From assembly GCA_028023455.1 (NCBI GenBank), contig JAQFVV010006216.1, forward strand, positions 563,001 through 627,000: 64,000 nucleotides of DNA, read 5' to 3'. Of this stretch, positions 25,376-36,118 are shown in pieces; the first letter of the stretch is position 1; each line of letters opens with the position of its first letter. The stretch comes from Epiperipatus broadwayi. Lineage: Eukaryota; Onychophora; Udeonychophora; Euonychophora; Peripatidae. The position numbers were made by a program, and so were the translations under genes. The notes under the pieces were generated by a model. It had not been told where the DNA came from. It made no database searches and worked only from the letters and a program-made list of their open reading frames with translations.

Positions 25376-26880
25376 ATACCAATATCCATTATTATACACT
25401 TTTTTTACCTTTCAAAACTATTTCTTTCATTATATGTTCATGATCCATGGGACCACTTTAAAACTTAAACATTTATTAAACTAATTACAATTTTTACATT
25501 ATAATTGGAACTTACTTCTACTACTTAGTTTATTAGTTTATAAATGAAATCAAAATACTTTTATTTTTCCTATTAATCTTATCTTGATTTATTATTATGG
25601 TTAGCTTGCTACAAAATGTTTTTTATTGCTTATCACAAACACTTTCATCCTAATATTATTAAAATTATTTTTTTACAATTTACATTCATAGTAAATCTAC
25701 AAACAATAAATTCTATTTTATATTGGTATGAATCTTAAAAGTCAAATTATTATTAATTTTTTATTATCTTATTATTACCTTTTACTATTTTTATTAACTT
25801 TTTTTTTTTTTACTTTTTTAATTTATTTTACAAATTATCAAATTTTATTATCACTTTTAATATTTTATTTCAAAATATATTTTTCAATTAATTTTACAAT
25901 GATTATATTTCTTTTTATATATTTTGACTTTTTTTAGTCATAATTCCACAACTATTCTTAAAAACATACATATCTTTTTATTTTATTCATTATTCTTTGA
26001 AAATATCTTTACGATGATCCAAAATAGGATAGCGAAGATAATATAGTCAAAATACAACTAGAATATTACTCCATATATCTTGCAATCATGGCAGTAATTA
26101 AAGACACTATAGAGGGTTATGTCTACCAACCTCTATTATAGGCAGCTAAACATTTGCTTTATTATAACATCAAAATTTAAAATATATGCCAAACATATTT
26201 AAAGGTATATACTAAAACAAAACTAATATGACAACTCCTTTTTAAAAAAAACATTCACATTATTGTAATCGACAAATACATATCTGCTACTAACAATAAT
26301 AATATTTATTTTAACTATTCCACTTTCTATAAGAAATTTTTACTCTCCGTATATTTATATATACAACTATTTAAATATCTGAATACTTTATCAATGAAAT
26401 TCAAAAGAATGACACAATTATTCTTTAAATTACATTATTAATATACTTTAAATAAATTATTGCATGCATATTCCAATTACTCCTATCTCATCATATGTTA
26501 AAATGTTGTATAAATGTGTACATATAATTTAAACTTTCACACTTATTCTTAATCAATAGTGACTAAAATCAAATTTGCATTATGAATAAATATCAAAATT
26601 ACCAAATACTTTATCTTCTTGATCCGCTTACATCCATTTGATCTTGTAATATAAACTAATACATACACTTTATTTTTAAACAATATTTCTAATATTTTAT
26701 CAAGCTATTATATTTAAATCTCAATATTATAATTTATTTTATATTTTTCCCTAATCTCAATAGCTTTTATATTCTAAAATAAATTAGTAAAATATTTAAA
26801 CTATATTTATACTTCTTTATCAAACTTTCTTGAAAACCGTTATAAAAAAAAAAATTTATTATTCTTCTTCAGTCACTTAT
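25376..26880. other. AT-rich non-coding stretch
   Basis: Strongly AT-rich. The frame at 25728-25937 is almost all Leu/Phe/Ile/Tyr and is a composition artefact. Confidence 0.4.
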
Positions 26881-26967
26881 GTTCTATTTTAGGCAAACAA
26901 TATTGTTTTAATAAATATTCATAGATGACAACCTTTTATTTTTAATACTTAATTATTAATTATGATA

Positions 26968-27141
26968 TTAGTTAATCCGTAAAGAAACGTCTACATATTC
27001 TCTTCTAATATTTTCTACTGTTTCCCCCACTGATGCATCTTCTAGGTACTTTCTTAAATATTCAGTAATTTTCGTTTCATGGATCTTTTCATTAATTAAT
27101 TTATTTATATTTTCTAAATCAAGCATTTCTCCAATGAACAT
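26968..27141 (-). pseudogene. Unidentified minus-strand coding remnant, 57-codon open frame
   Basis: The minus strand is open for 57 codons from an ATG at 27141 to a TAA at 26968. Its amino-acid composition is ordinary, unlike the surrounding frames: it includes ITEYLRKYLEDASVGETVEN and then REYVDVSLRI. It looks like a helical segment of a real protein rather than AT-driven noise. I do not recognise the family. Coding-like sequence continues upstream in 27200-27490 and possibly downstream (YEYLLKQYCLPKIEHK near 26890), which suggests a decayed mobile-element or host gene spanning at least 600 bp. Confidence 0.45.
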
Positions 27142-27199
27142 TTTATAACATTTTAATTTTTCTTAGAGAAAGTTTTCTTTTTTTTTTTTTAAAAAACAA

Positions 27200-27490
27200 T
27201 AGCCTTTCATATCATTCGGTAATTTTCCCTTTCTTTTTTGGGGTACTATATACTTTGTAATTTTCCTTTAAAAAGGACAAACATTTTTTTCTTATAACTT
27301 TTACATATTCTTTATAATATACAGAATCTTAATTTTCCCATAAATAAAAATTTATATATTTATTTTTTTCAGATGGCAAAAACTTCTCTTTTAAGTTTTC
27401 ATATAGGCCTAATATATTCCTCTGGTTACAATAATAAGTTTTTGGTTGAGCGCTGATCGGGGCTTTACAAATATTTTTCCTTTAGCAATA
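27200..27490 (-). pseudogene. Unidentified minus-strand coding remnant, upstream part
   Basis: One minus-strand frame stays open for roughly 90 codons except for two stops. It includes SAQPKTYYCNQRNILGLYEN, then LKEKFLPSEKN, then a stop, then VYYKEYVKVIRKKCLSFLKE and STPKKKGKI. It lies just upstream (in minus-strand sense) of the 57-codon frame at 26968-27141 and is probably the same decayed gene. No domain is recognised. Confidence 0.4.
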
Positions 27491-28522
27491 TTTTTAGGTA
27501 TTTTTCTGTAGTACTTCCTTTTTACTGAGTTTGGCTAAACTTGAATAAAATCACTGGCAGAAACTTTTAAATTAGCCCTTCATGTAAATATATTGTTGAT
27601 AAAAAAAACTTTTAAAATAAATACAAATTTTAAAATTATATCACTTTTCTAGCTTACGGTCTTATCCAGCTAAAAAAAATGTTACTCCCTCCTTCACTTC
27701 ACATTACTTTCTCCCTTCACCTAATTTTTGTCTGCTAAAATACCTCTGTTGTTAATGACTCTTTTTAGCGAACAAATTTAATTTTTAGTTTTATAACAGA
27801 CTAGATTTTTCAAATAAGACATTTATGACGTAATGATTTAAAATATGACTTAGAATAGTATTTTTAAATTCAATTATAATGTTATCAAAATCATTTAAAC
27901 TTTAAAATAATTATTAAAACAATATTTAATATTTCAACTTTTACTTTACGGATCGATAGCAATTATATTTAGTTTCATAATTCACAAACTTTATTATTAT
28001 TCTAACAAGCGTGTGTGTGAAGGTATATAATATACAGTCACATGATTACTAACTTTAACAGATGATTTTTTAATTTAAGTCTCGGTTAAATTACCAAAAC
28101 TGATATATTTTATAAAAATTTGGAAAATATTTAAACTTGTAGAACTAAATATAATTCTCCACCATCCTAAAGTTTATCTTAAAATATTAGATTAAATTTG
28201 AATATTAATTATATAACATTACATATAGCATTTATTAAATTTATTATTTTTAAAATATTACAATTGGATCGTTAATATACTTTTAACTATTTATAGCTGT
28301 ATTATTTTATAGGCAGCCTTACAACCATAAGCAAGGATATCTTTGCTTATTTAACGTTCCTTTTAAAATAATCATTACACTTTTATATACCAGTTATTTC
28401 AGCTTTAAATTGTACTATAAATCTAATTATCCCACTATTATTTATATATCATACAAACATATCTTAAAATTTAAATTTTTAGCATTGACCATTCTTCCTT
28501 ATTATGACCTATAGATAAGGGC

Positions 28523-28525
<3 letters not shown>
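27491..28525. other. AT-rich non-coding stretch
   Basis: No gene or organised repeat is seen. Confidence 0.4.

Positions 28526-28600
<75 letters not shown>
28526..28600. repeat. (TA)n at left edge of array 2
   Basis: A 75 bp TA tract directly abutting the CACTAGATGGAGCTT start of the array. Confidence 0.96.
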
Positions 28601-28603
<3 letters not shown>

Positions 28604-29772
28604 TAGATGGAGCTTACCACTAACTCCAAACAAGTTTTAATTATGTGTCAACAGAGAAAGTATTCAAAATCTCTATCAGAAAATCCTCATCTCCAGACCA
28701 TTTGGTTTTGAGCTTAGTGGCTCACCTCAGTGAAGAGTTAGAATTTCCAAGACTAGATCTAAAACTCCAATTCTGAGCACTTATTTAATATGTTACTATC
28801 AGTTTGAAAACTTGAATTTTTCAAACACGTAAATGTCTTTAAATCCAGCCTTACAAATGAGATAGCTATATGGGTCTGAACTCATTTCAGTTTTACCATA
28901 TATTAATAGCTAAAGCAATTTTACATCACAAAAGCTTTCAAGGGTACATGTATAATAATTAATAAAACAAGGCACAAATTGTGCAACTTGCCTTTAAGCT
29001 TGTGCTAAAATGTTCACTAGATTTTGTGATGTAATATTGTTTTAGCTATTAATATATGGTGAAACTGAACTGAGTTCAGGTCCATGTAGCTATCTGATTT
29101 GTAAGGCTGGATTTGAAGACATTTGCATGTCTAAAAAATTCTAGTTTTCAAAGTGATAGTAACATATTAAATAAGTGATCTGAGTTGGAGTTTTAAATCT
29201 AGTTTCTTAAATCCTAACTTTTCACTGAGGTGAGCCATTAAGCTTGAAACCAATTGATATGGAGTTGAAGATTTTCCTATAAAGATTTTGAATTTTTTCT
29301 CTGTTGGCACTTTTAATTAAAGCTAGTTTGGAGCTAGTGATAAGCTCCATCTAGTGAACATTTTAGCACAAGCTTAAAGGCAAGTTGTACAATTTATTTC
29401 TTGTTTTATTAATTATTATAAGTGTACCCTTGAAGGTTTTTGCCATGTAGTATTGCTTTAGCTATTAATATATGGTGAACTGAACTGAGTTCAGACCCTT
29501 ATAGCTATCTGGTTTGAAAGGCTGGATTTGAAGACACGTGTCTGAAAAATTCAAGTTTTCAAACTGATAGCAACGTATTAAATAAGTGCTCTGAGTTGGA
29601 GTTTTAGATCGAGTTTCTGAAATCCTAACTCTTCACTGAGGTGAGCCATTAAGCTCAAAACCAATTACTCTGGAGATGAGGATTTCACAATACAGATTTT
29701 GAATTCTTTCTCTGTTGGCACTTATAATTAAAGCTTGTTTAGAGCTAGTAGTAAGCTCCATCTATAGCACAA
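28601..29772. repeat. Fold-back array 2: one direct and two inverted units, about 400 bp each
   Basis: The plus unit starts CACTAGATGGAGCTTACCAC at 28601 and runs to about 29020. The sequence then turns to the reverse complement, giving inverted units with ends at about 29356 and 29766 (AAGCTCCATCTA). The unit is a diverged relative of array 1. Shared segments in order are CTAGATCTAAA, TCTGAGC, a TTTTxxACACGTAAxGTCTT segment, GATAGCTATATGGGTCTGA and AAxGGTACAT. The unit edge AGATGGAGCTTACC corresponds to AGATGGCGTTTCTACC in array 1. There is no plausible coding frame. A TA tract bounds both sides, as in array 1. Confidence 0.9.
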
Positions 29773-29773
29773 G

Positions 29774-29798
29774 CCAAAAGAACAAGGTGGATTTAAAT

Positions 29799-29890
<92 letters not shown>

Positions 29891-29940
29891 TGATACATTA
29901 GATTTCCACCAACCAAAAGAACAAGGTGGATTTAAATGTG
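29774..29940. repeat. 28 bp direct repeat flanking a TA tract
   Basis: A 28 bp segment (CCAAAAGAACAAGGTGG, then ATTTAAATGTG) occurs at 29774-29801 and 29913-29940. The second copy is the native PKEQGGFKC coding segment of the adjacent RTE element. The first sits alone between array 2 and the TA tract. Confidence 0.93.
29802..29888. repeat. (TA)n at right edge of array 2
   Basis: About 87 bp of uninterrupted TA between the two copies of the 28 bp direct repeat. Confidence 0.96.
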
Positions 29941-30864
29941 GTTTTAGTACAGTAGATCATATCCAGGTATTGAGAGAAATTATAGAAAGAATAAATGAAT
30001 ATGAATTGCCATTAGGTTTTGGATTAGTAGATTATAAAAAGGTATTTGATTCTATAAACATTTCTTCAGTGATTAATGCATTGGATCATCAAAGTATAGA
30101 TCCAGGATATTGTTATATTTTAAAGAATATTTATAAAAATGCAACAGCAACAATTAGATTAGCAAAAAAAAAATTAGATTACATAATGATACTGGGAAAG
30201 TCAACATTGAAAAGAATGTAAGACAAAGTGACTCCATATCTCCAAAACGTTTTACATCAGTGCTGCGAGAATTTTTTTTGTGAATTAAAATGTGAAGCTA
30301 AAGGATTGAAATTAAATGGAGATTATTTAAGACATTTATATTTTGCAGATGATATAGTTGTTTTTGCAAATAATGCTTTAGAGCTGCAGGGAATGTTGCA
30401 TGAGTTATCAGATGAAAGTAGGACTAAAGATAAATGTTTAAAAGTCTAAAGTAATGTTTAATAGATTTTCTTAAAATATGAAAATAAAGATTGATTATGA
30501 TGAGTTAGAAGAAGTTAACTGTTACAAATACATTGGTGAGATTATACAGATGGAAACATAATGGATAAAATTAATCATAGAATTAACCTTGGTTGGAGTG
30601 CTTTTGGTAGAAATAACTTGATACTAAAAGGAAATATGCCTATGTGTTTGAAAAAGGTTTTTAATAAATGTGTTTTACCAGTTATTACTTATATATCTGA
30701 GACTTGAATAATTAAGAGAAGACCAATACAGACTTCAGACCACTCAAAGAAGTATGGAGCGATGCATGTTGGAAGTAACAAGAGGAGATCGAAACACAAT
30801 ATATGGTTAAGAGAACAAACAAGTGTTACTAACCTCATTGAAAAAATTGGTAATATATTGTCTA

Positions 30865-32011
30865 ATCATCCACACCACTCAATGGTGCTGTTGCTAGTGA
30901 AAAACAAATAGATATAACATTACTGGGCTGTTTTTATTTTGTTGATTTATGTTTTTAATTTTTGGATTAGCTTGAATTTTTTGGTTCATTTATTTTTTTT
31001 AATCGGTTTTATGTATATTTCTTAAAAATAAAAAAAAAGTTGTTTTTTTTTTTTTTTTTTTTTTTGGCTTTTTAAAATATTGTCTTTTTCTTTAAAACAA
31101 ACATTTTTTTTTTTGCTCTTTTTTTTTTTAAGAAACTTTTTTTTCCTGTCTTTTTTATTGTCGTTGAAGAAACTTTCTTTTTTGAGAAATAATGCTTTCT
31201 CAAAAGACCTCTCTAATACCTGTCATCATATTCCTTATGGTGTTTTGACATATTTCCAACTCAGCTCTAATACGCTTCATTGTAAGCTGATCCCAGCTTC
31301 AATAATAAATTAGCCATACCATTTACAAATAGCAATTTGGTAGCCCTCAAACCACATTCCATGAGTGAATGGAACACCTTTGGTGACATTGACATGATTG
31401 GCATACCATTTTAGATGTTTGACAATGCCTTAATTTCATTAAATCACCACAAAGACAGTTTTTCTGGGTGGATAAAATATTTTTTTTGGTTGAAGAAAGG
31501 CCACTGCATCTGCATCTGTAGCAGGTAAATCTAAAACCCACAACACCAAATGGTATCTGTCATTTAACTATTTTGATCACAAAAAAGTATTGGAAAGTGT
31601 GTGAATTGATATCAAACTTTGCCAAATTGTGATTTACATACCTCATTTAGTGAATTGTGACTCCTGAGAAGGAAAGTAGGGGTGTTTGAGAATTCATTAC
31701 AATTTTCACTAGCTCACACAAATTACAATACATTTAACCAAAAAAAATATCCATTCTAATATACTTTTTGTCATTACAACTACAGAAACTGTAACATCAT
31801 ATGCTGTACAATAGTCTAGAGCAATGTCTATAGAGGGTGTTGCATACTCATTGCTAATAATATTCAACATAATGGAGATGTTGGAAAAGGGTGCATTTCA
31901 ACATATTAGTGTCTGAACAGTTTACAGGCTGTAAGATCTATAAGTGGCCTTGTAAACAGCATATTTCTGTGCTTTAACATAGAAACAGAGCCATCGAGCA
32001 GTGTGGATGAT
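30865..32011 (-). mobile_element. Merlin-like DNA transposon remnant inside the RTE
   Basis: A 1.15 kb insert in the RTE C-terminal region. Its ends are inverted: ATCATCCACACCACTCAATG at 30865 and, on the opposite strand at the right end, ATCATCCACACTGCTCGATG, about 26 bp with a few mismatches. Inside, the minus strand (about 31540-31180) encodes pieces of an IS1016/ISXO2-type transposase N-terminus: AVAFLQPKK; a zinc ribbon CLCGDLMKLRHC...CQSCQCHQRCSIHSW; WFEGY; and MKRIRAELEICQNTIRNMM, a helix-turn-helix-like segment. Merlin is the eukaryotic superfamily related to IS1016. Frames are broken, and the catalytic DDE part is not found, probably deleted. Merlin normally makes 8-9 bp target duplications; none is clear here. 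Confidence 0.72.
31023..31170. other. Poly-T rich segment inside the Merlin-like element
   Basis: Long T runs (for example 31042-31064) where the transposase catalytic domain would be expected. The open frame 31080-31313 over it is a composition artefact. Confidence 0.5.
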
Positions 32012-32329
32012 CAGATGATGTATTACCAAAAAATTAAAAGACTGAAGTGAAGTTGAGCTGGACATATTGTTAGAAGATATGAAAATAGATGGATCAATTG
32101 AAATCGTAAATTGGATTCCAAGAAATTGTAAATGACCCAGAAAGAGAGAGAGCACATGTGAGATGGATGAATGAAATAAGAAAGTGTGCAGGGATGATTT
32201 GGAAAAGAGAAGCTAAAGATCAAAGAAGATGGATGGAACTTGGAAATACCTTCATCCTGCAATGAATTGATAATGTTTGATGATAATAATGATGGTAATT
32301 TATCAGTGATATTCCTGAAACAAAAGTCG

Positions 32330-33100
32330 TTTATAGTAATAATATTGCTTTAAGTTTTCAAAAGAAATCTTTCATGAAATTAAAGTCTTTCAATAAAAAT
32401 GATATTTTTTCAAATATAATAATATGAAAAGACTTCCAACCTTTTTCAAAGGCTGGAATTTTATTCCTAATCTGATGAAGATAGATATTCAAATTTTCAT
32501 CTAAACAACAGGTGATCAACTTTTAATCATTATACAATCTTTTGCAATAGAATTAAACACAATCCTCTTCCAGGATATTTAGTAATAACTTTGGATCATA
32601 ATCTAAACTATTTTCCTCATTTAACTAAGATTAGATTGAAATTAATTTCTAAGAAAAACTTCTTGGAGGGCTAGCTGGTACTATTTGGGGTTATGATGCA
32701 AAATATTTCTGGACAGATTCCTTAGCATTAAAATATTGTGTCCCTATCTAGAGAAAAAAATTTGGGTTACTCAATTATATATTACCATGAGAAATATTAC
32801 TATTACACTAAAATCTACATTTTGCTGTGGTTTCTTATATTTTTTACATATTTCTCCACTAGTTATCCAGAAAAGAAAGTTATTTCACAGAAAATATTTA
32901 AAAGGCTTTTAAGCAAATCAAACATGTCACAGTTTTTCTGCCTAAGACCTATCTCAAATCAAGATTCTTTTGGGATGTTCAATTAAGAATCTATATTGAA
33001 AAAATGTGGTGTAAAAATGTAATTCTTACGATTTCCACATCTAGCAATAAAGTCAACTGGATTTTTTATAGATACAACTAAATCCTCATAAACAAATTTA
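32330..33100 (+). pseudogene. Jockey/CR1-like LINE C-terminal fragment
   Basis: The plus strand reads PLPGYLVITLDHNLNYFPHL (about 32560-32620), matching the YLGVxLDxxLxxxxHL thumb motif. It continues GLAGTIWGYDAKYFWTDSLA (32668-32727) and LKYCVPI, matching the LxGTxWGxxxxxLRTxxLALxYSxxEYCxPVW block of jockey-like elements. Upstream (32340-32500) it is weakly readable. Downstream, a disrupted C-terminal region may reach about 33200. It may belong to the same family as the fragment at 23650-24620, which covers the earlier RT motifs. Confidence 0.78.
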
Positions 33101-33579
33101 GGACAATCCATGATTACTTTGTTCATCAGCTCTACAAATGGCATTTATCAGCAATTGAGCTACATAAATGTGGTCAAACACAAACTACGTATCTCATAGC
33201 TAATTTCAGTCAAATCTATAACTGTAGTCATGGAATTAATAAAACTACTAGTGAATTTAATTCATAAGTCAAATCTCTGATGTTTTTTATGTTTTGTTCA
33301 TAGTTACACCATTAAAAAATCTATATATTAAATATTGAAAAATTATTAGAATATAAATTATTCAATGACTTCCAATAAATTATGCTCAAGTTATTCTGAA
33401 TTCATTAAATTTAATAATGTTTAGCTTTTATAATCACTACTTTACTTCCATTACATTTTAGACTAAACAATATGTTAATTCATTTTATAATCTTGCTATC
33501 ATATTATCCAAAATATTATTAATCAATCTTAAATAACAAATTTCAGTTATTTTATGTAAATTTGGCACTAATATAATAT

Positions 33580-33800
33580 ACTTTTAAAAAAATTTTAAGT
33601 ATAGCATTCACAACATTTATTGCTCTCTATCTTATCATCAATGTCAGTCTTTTTGCTTAAAAAACTAAGATATTTTAATCGATCCATTGTCTTAACGTGA
33701 TTATTATTCAAACCCCAAAAAAAAAAAAACACTTTTTTCATTATTGTTGATAAGACATTTGAGATTTTAATAATGATTTTAAGCTGCATTCCAAACATTA
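33580..33800 (-). pseudogene. LINE reverse transcriptase thumb fragment
   Basis: The minus strand encodes MDRLKYLSFLSKKTDIDDKI and then a run resembling RISKASxAFGRL in broken form. This corresponds to the VDRFxYLGSTLSxxxxIDDEV block that follows the catalytic domain in a widespread group of metazoan LINE polymerases. The upstream residues fit the linker before it. The fragment is about 220 bp and isolated on the opposite strand to its neighbours. Confidence 0.55.
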
Positions 33801-33839
33801 AAATACATTCTATATATCTTCTTCTACATTAAAAAGGAC

Positions 33840-34160
33840 TGGCATGTTGTAAATGTAGAAACCATGACAATAAAAGTTGTATTATTGCTTTTAAATAGTT
33901 ATTATGGCCCAACTTACTTTAAAGTAATTATCATCTTATCTTAATTGCATTCAGCATTCATTACTATGGATAACAGTTATGTGCATAGATAAAATATGGT
34001 CAATGGCAGAAACAAGCTAATAGGCAAATATATTCTATGAATCTGGTTTCTCACATTAAAGAAGGGGATCTATCTATAAATAAAGTCTATTTGGAAGTAG
34101 AGACAGGCAACAACCAAAAAACAGTCAGAACTGAATATTGTTATTAATATTGTAAGCAGT
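33840..34160 (+). other. Possible 5' LTR or leader of the Ty3/gypsy remnant
   Basis: The stretch starts TGTTGTAAATG, has an ATAAAG polyadenylation-like signal near 34079, and precedes the possible gag start (ATGGATCAAAAGC at 34174). No matching second LTR is found downstream, so this is weak. Confidence 0.2.
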
Positions 34161-34173
34161 GAGGCAAATTTAT

Positions 34174-35950
34174 AATGGATCAAAAGCTTTTAGATATTAT
34201 GTCTGATATGAGGCAAGCTATAACAGCACATCTAGAAATGTCATTATATCTGGTCATGAGAAAACTGCCACAGTACATCTGGAAGTATTAGGCATGTCTA
34301 AAAAGGCACCTGAAATTCTTTGCTCCAATAATTCTATGGTAGCTAGATATACCAAGCCAATAATATAACAATTGTTATTGTAAATATATTTAAATACACT
34401 TTAAAAAGTTGGTTTAATAAAATATTTATTTGTACTTGTAAACGTTTGTAATATTTATGATTGCATACAAAGACAACAGATTTTGCATAGTTTTGACAGG
34501 ATCTTACTTCTTTAGGCTACTTAGATCTTTGTCATTAGCTGGTACAAAAAATTTATGGCTAACATTAGTGCATCAATAAAAAAAATTAAAAATTAAATGC
34601 AATTTGTTACTTATTTTTTATAAATATAAAAAAATTGAAATTAATGTGGGTTTTTTTTTTCTGTCACAGAAGAAAAAGTCAAAATGGTAAAAACTTCAAT
34701 CCAGCCCATTCTGAAAACTGGCCAAAGCATACATAATCAAGTTCACATTTTTATGGTGGCAAGCCAAGTCAAAAAATCTGAATTAAAGTTAACAAATTTT
34801 ATAAGAATTTTCAGTGCTTCAACATGTTAAATCTTGAAATTTCTGTTAAACTTTACTCATTTATTTGAGTTTCCTCATAGTTTATTTTTATCCAAAACTC
34901 CTAAAAGTTTTGACAAAGCATAATTTCAACTTTCATGTTCAGGGAAAAGAAAAATATCTAGAAATTTTGCATCAAAAAACAGAAATCTAGATCAGAACTG
35001 TGTCTTTAAGGATTTTTTGAATAAAGCGCTGAGAGAACATTTTGTAGAATGAAAGATCACAATCTTAGGATCAAGCTGTTCATAGACCCTGATATCATGT
35101 TTGATTTGGTTGTGTGCCAAAAGACTTCACATAAGTTCACAATAGCTCAGGCAGTTCCATTGAAGAAAATAGACTCCGGTATTAAATTGGTCAATCAAAA
35201 AAACAGGGTCAAACAAATAAACCAAGTGACAATAAGAAAATCTAACTGAATAAATCAGCAAGAATAAATGAAAAACTTTGCCATAAATGTGACAAACTAA
35301 AACATAGACACACTGATTGACCACAACAGGATACAGTAAGCATGTCAGTTACTTAATAACAAGGTCAGTTACTCAGAAATAAATGAGAGTCTATTCTAGA
35401 GAAACAAAAAGACATTGCAAAATTAAATGAAATCAATGCCTGCATAAATAATGTGAGAAATGCAGAATTATGAGTAATAATATATGGTAACAATATAACT
35501 GAACACTGGAATCTATTGTACCAAAAAATATCTGGGCTATCATTAATAAAAAATATATAATTTTTCTGCATCCTAAAAACAGATTGATTATACATTATTT
35601 ATGCAATCAAATATTACTTTTGGGTCAACCAAGAGTTACTTTTATACCTAGCAAAACAAGTCATCTGCCTCTTGTTGTGTCATCTGTGAGAACAGCATCC
35701 ATTAGACTGTGACCAGTCACACACTTAGGCTACACAGTGATCAAAGTGAACCAGTTCACAAAATTAAAATACAAAAGTTTATCTAGGTTAATTAATAATA
35801 ATCTGAGTCAGTACCTTAGAACAACATGGCATTCCTTTGACTTAGTCAATAGAGCCATAAAAATAAAATTCAGGTAGCTACTCAACTTTTATGCTGTATG
35901 TGCAAGGCAATTACTAAATGGGTTCCAGTACTTGTGATTCAGAGAAAAGG
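34174..35950 (+). pseudogene. Ty3/gypsy-type retrotransposon gag remnant
   Basis: A possible gag start at 34174 (MDQKLLDIMSDMRQAI). At 35008-35110 the reading FLNKALREHFV, then after a frameshift MKDHNLRIKLFIDPDIMFD, matches the conserved C-terminal gag segment (LRDxFVCGxxxxxxRxxLLxxPDLxF) of Ty3/gypsy elements. At 35279-35320 a zinc knuckle follows: CHKCDKLKHRHTD then TGA. This is C-x2-C-x4-H-x4-C with the last Cys codon changed to a stop. Later sequence (about 35580-35900) is weakly protease-like. No integrase or RT motifs are found, so pol is deleted or unreadable. Confidence 0.68.
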
Positions 35951-36036
35951 ACTGCATACCGTCACTTACTAAGTTTTAAGAATCTTTTATCTAAAAATAG
36001 CAAGATATTCATTTACTAACAATTATGGATGTATTG
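35951..36036. other. Unassigned
   Basis: A short non-coding link between the gag remnant and the tRNA-like segment. Confidence 0.3.
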
Positions 36037-36118
36037 TTAGCTTGGCTACGGTATGGATAAGCTAATGTGAAAAAAAAACTAAGCCAGGATTCTACCTGCC
36101 AGAATTTGAATTCCGAGT
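36037..36118 (+). mobile_element. tRNA-derived SINE head candidate
   Basis: An A-box-like TTGGCTACGGTATGG (TGGC at 36043) and a B-box-like GAATTTGAATTCC (36102-36114) in a near-complete T arm (4 of 5 pairs). The long gap between them fits a class II tRNA or a long-variable-arm origin. The 10-mer GGCTACGGTA recurs on the minus strand near 52770, suggesting one SINE family. Confidence 0.38.

Larger units (their letters stand above)
29889..32290 (+). mobile_element. RTE-type LINE, 5'-truncated and split by a DNA transposon
   Basis: Reverse-transcriptase and C-terminal segments of an RTE-clade retrotransposon. Order: QPKEQGGFKCGFSTVDHIQ (about 29909-29965); FGLVDYKKVFDSI (about 30017-30056), the first catalytic Asp region; HLYFADDIVVFAN (about 30333-30372) with FADD intact; GWSAFGRNNLILKG; RSMERCMLEVTR (about 30751-30786), the conserved post-RT block. 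The reading then jumps from NLIEKIGN (to about 30860) to AGHIVRR at about 32055. It ends with RWMNEIRKCAGMIWKREA (32161-32214) and ...FILQ followed by TGA at 32263, the usual RTE C-terminus. A short TGATAA-like tail follows. About six frameshifts or stops break the frame. The gap is filled by the Merlin-like element. The endonuclease domain is missing. Confidence 0.88.

Noticed and set aside
33840-34160. A confident 5' LTR for the Ty3/gypsy remnant
   Set aside because: Only a TG start and a polyadenylation-like signal are seen, with no matching 3' LTR. Kept only as a low-confidence note.
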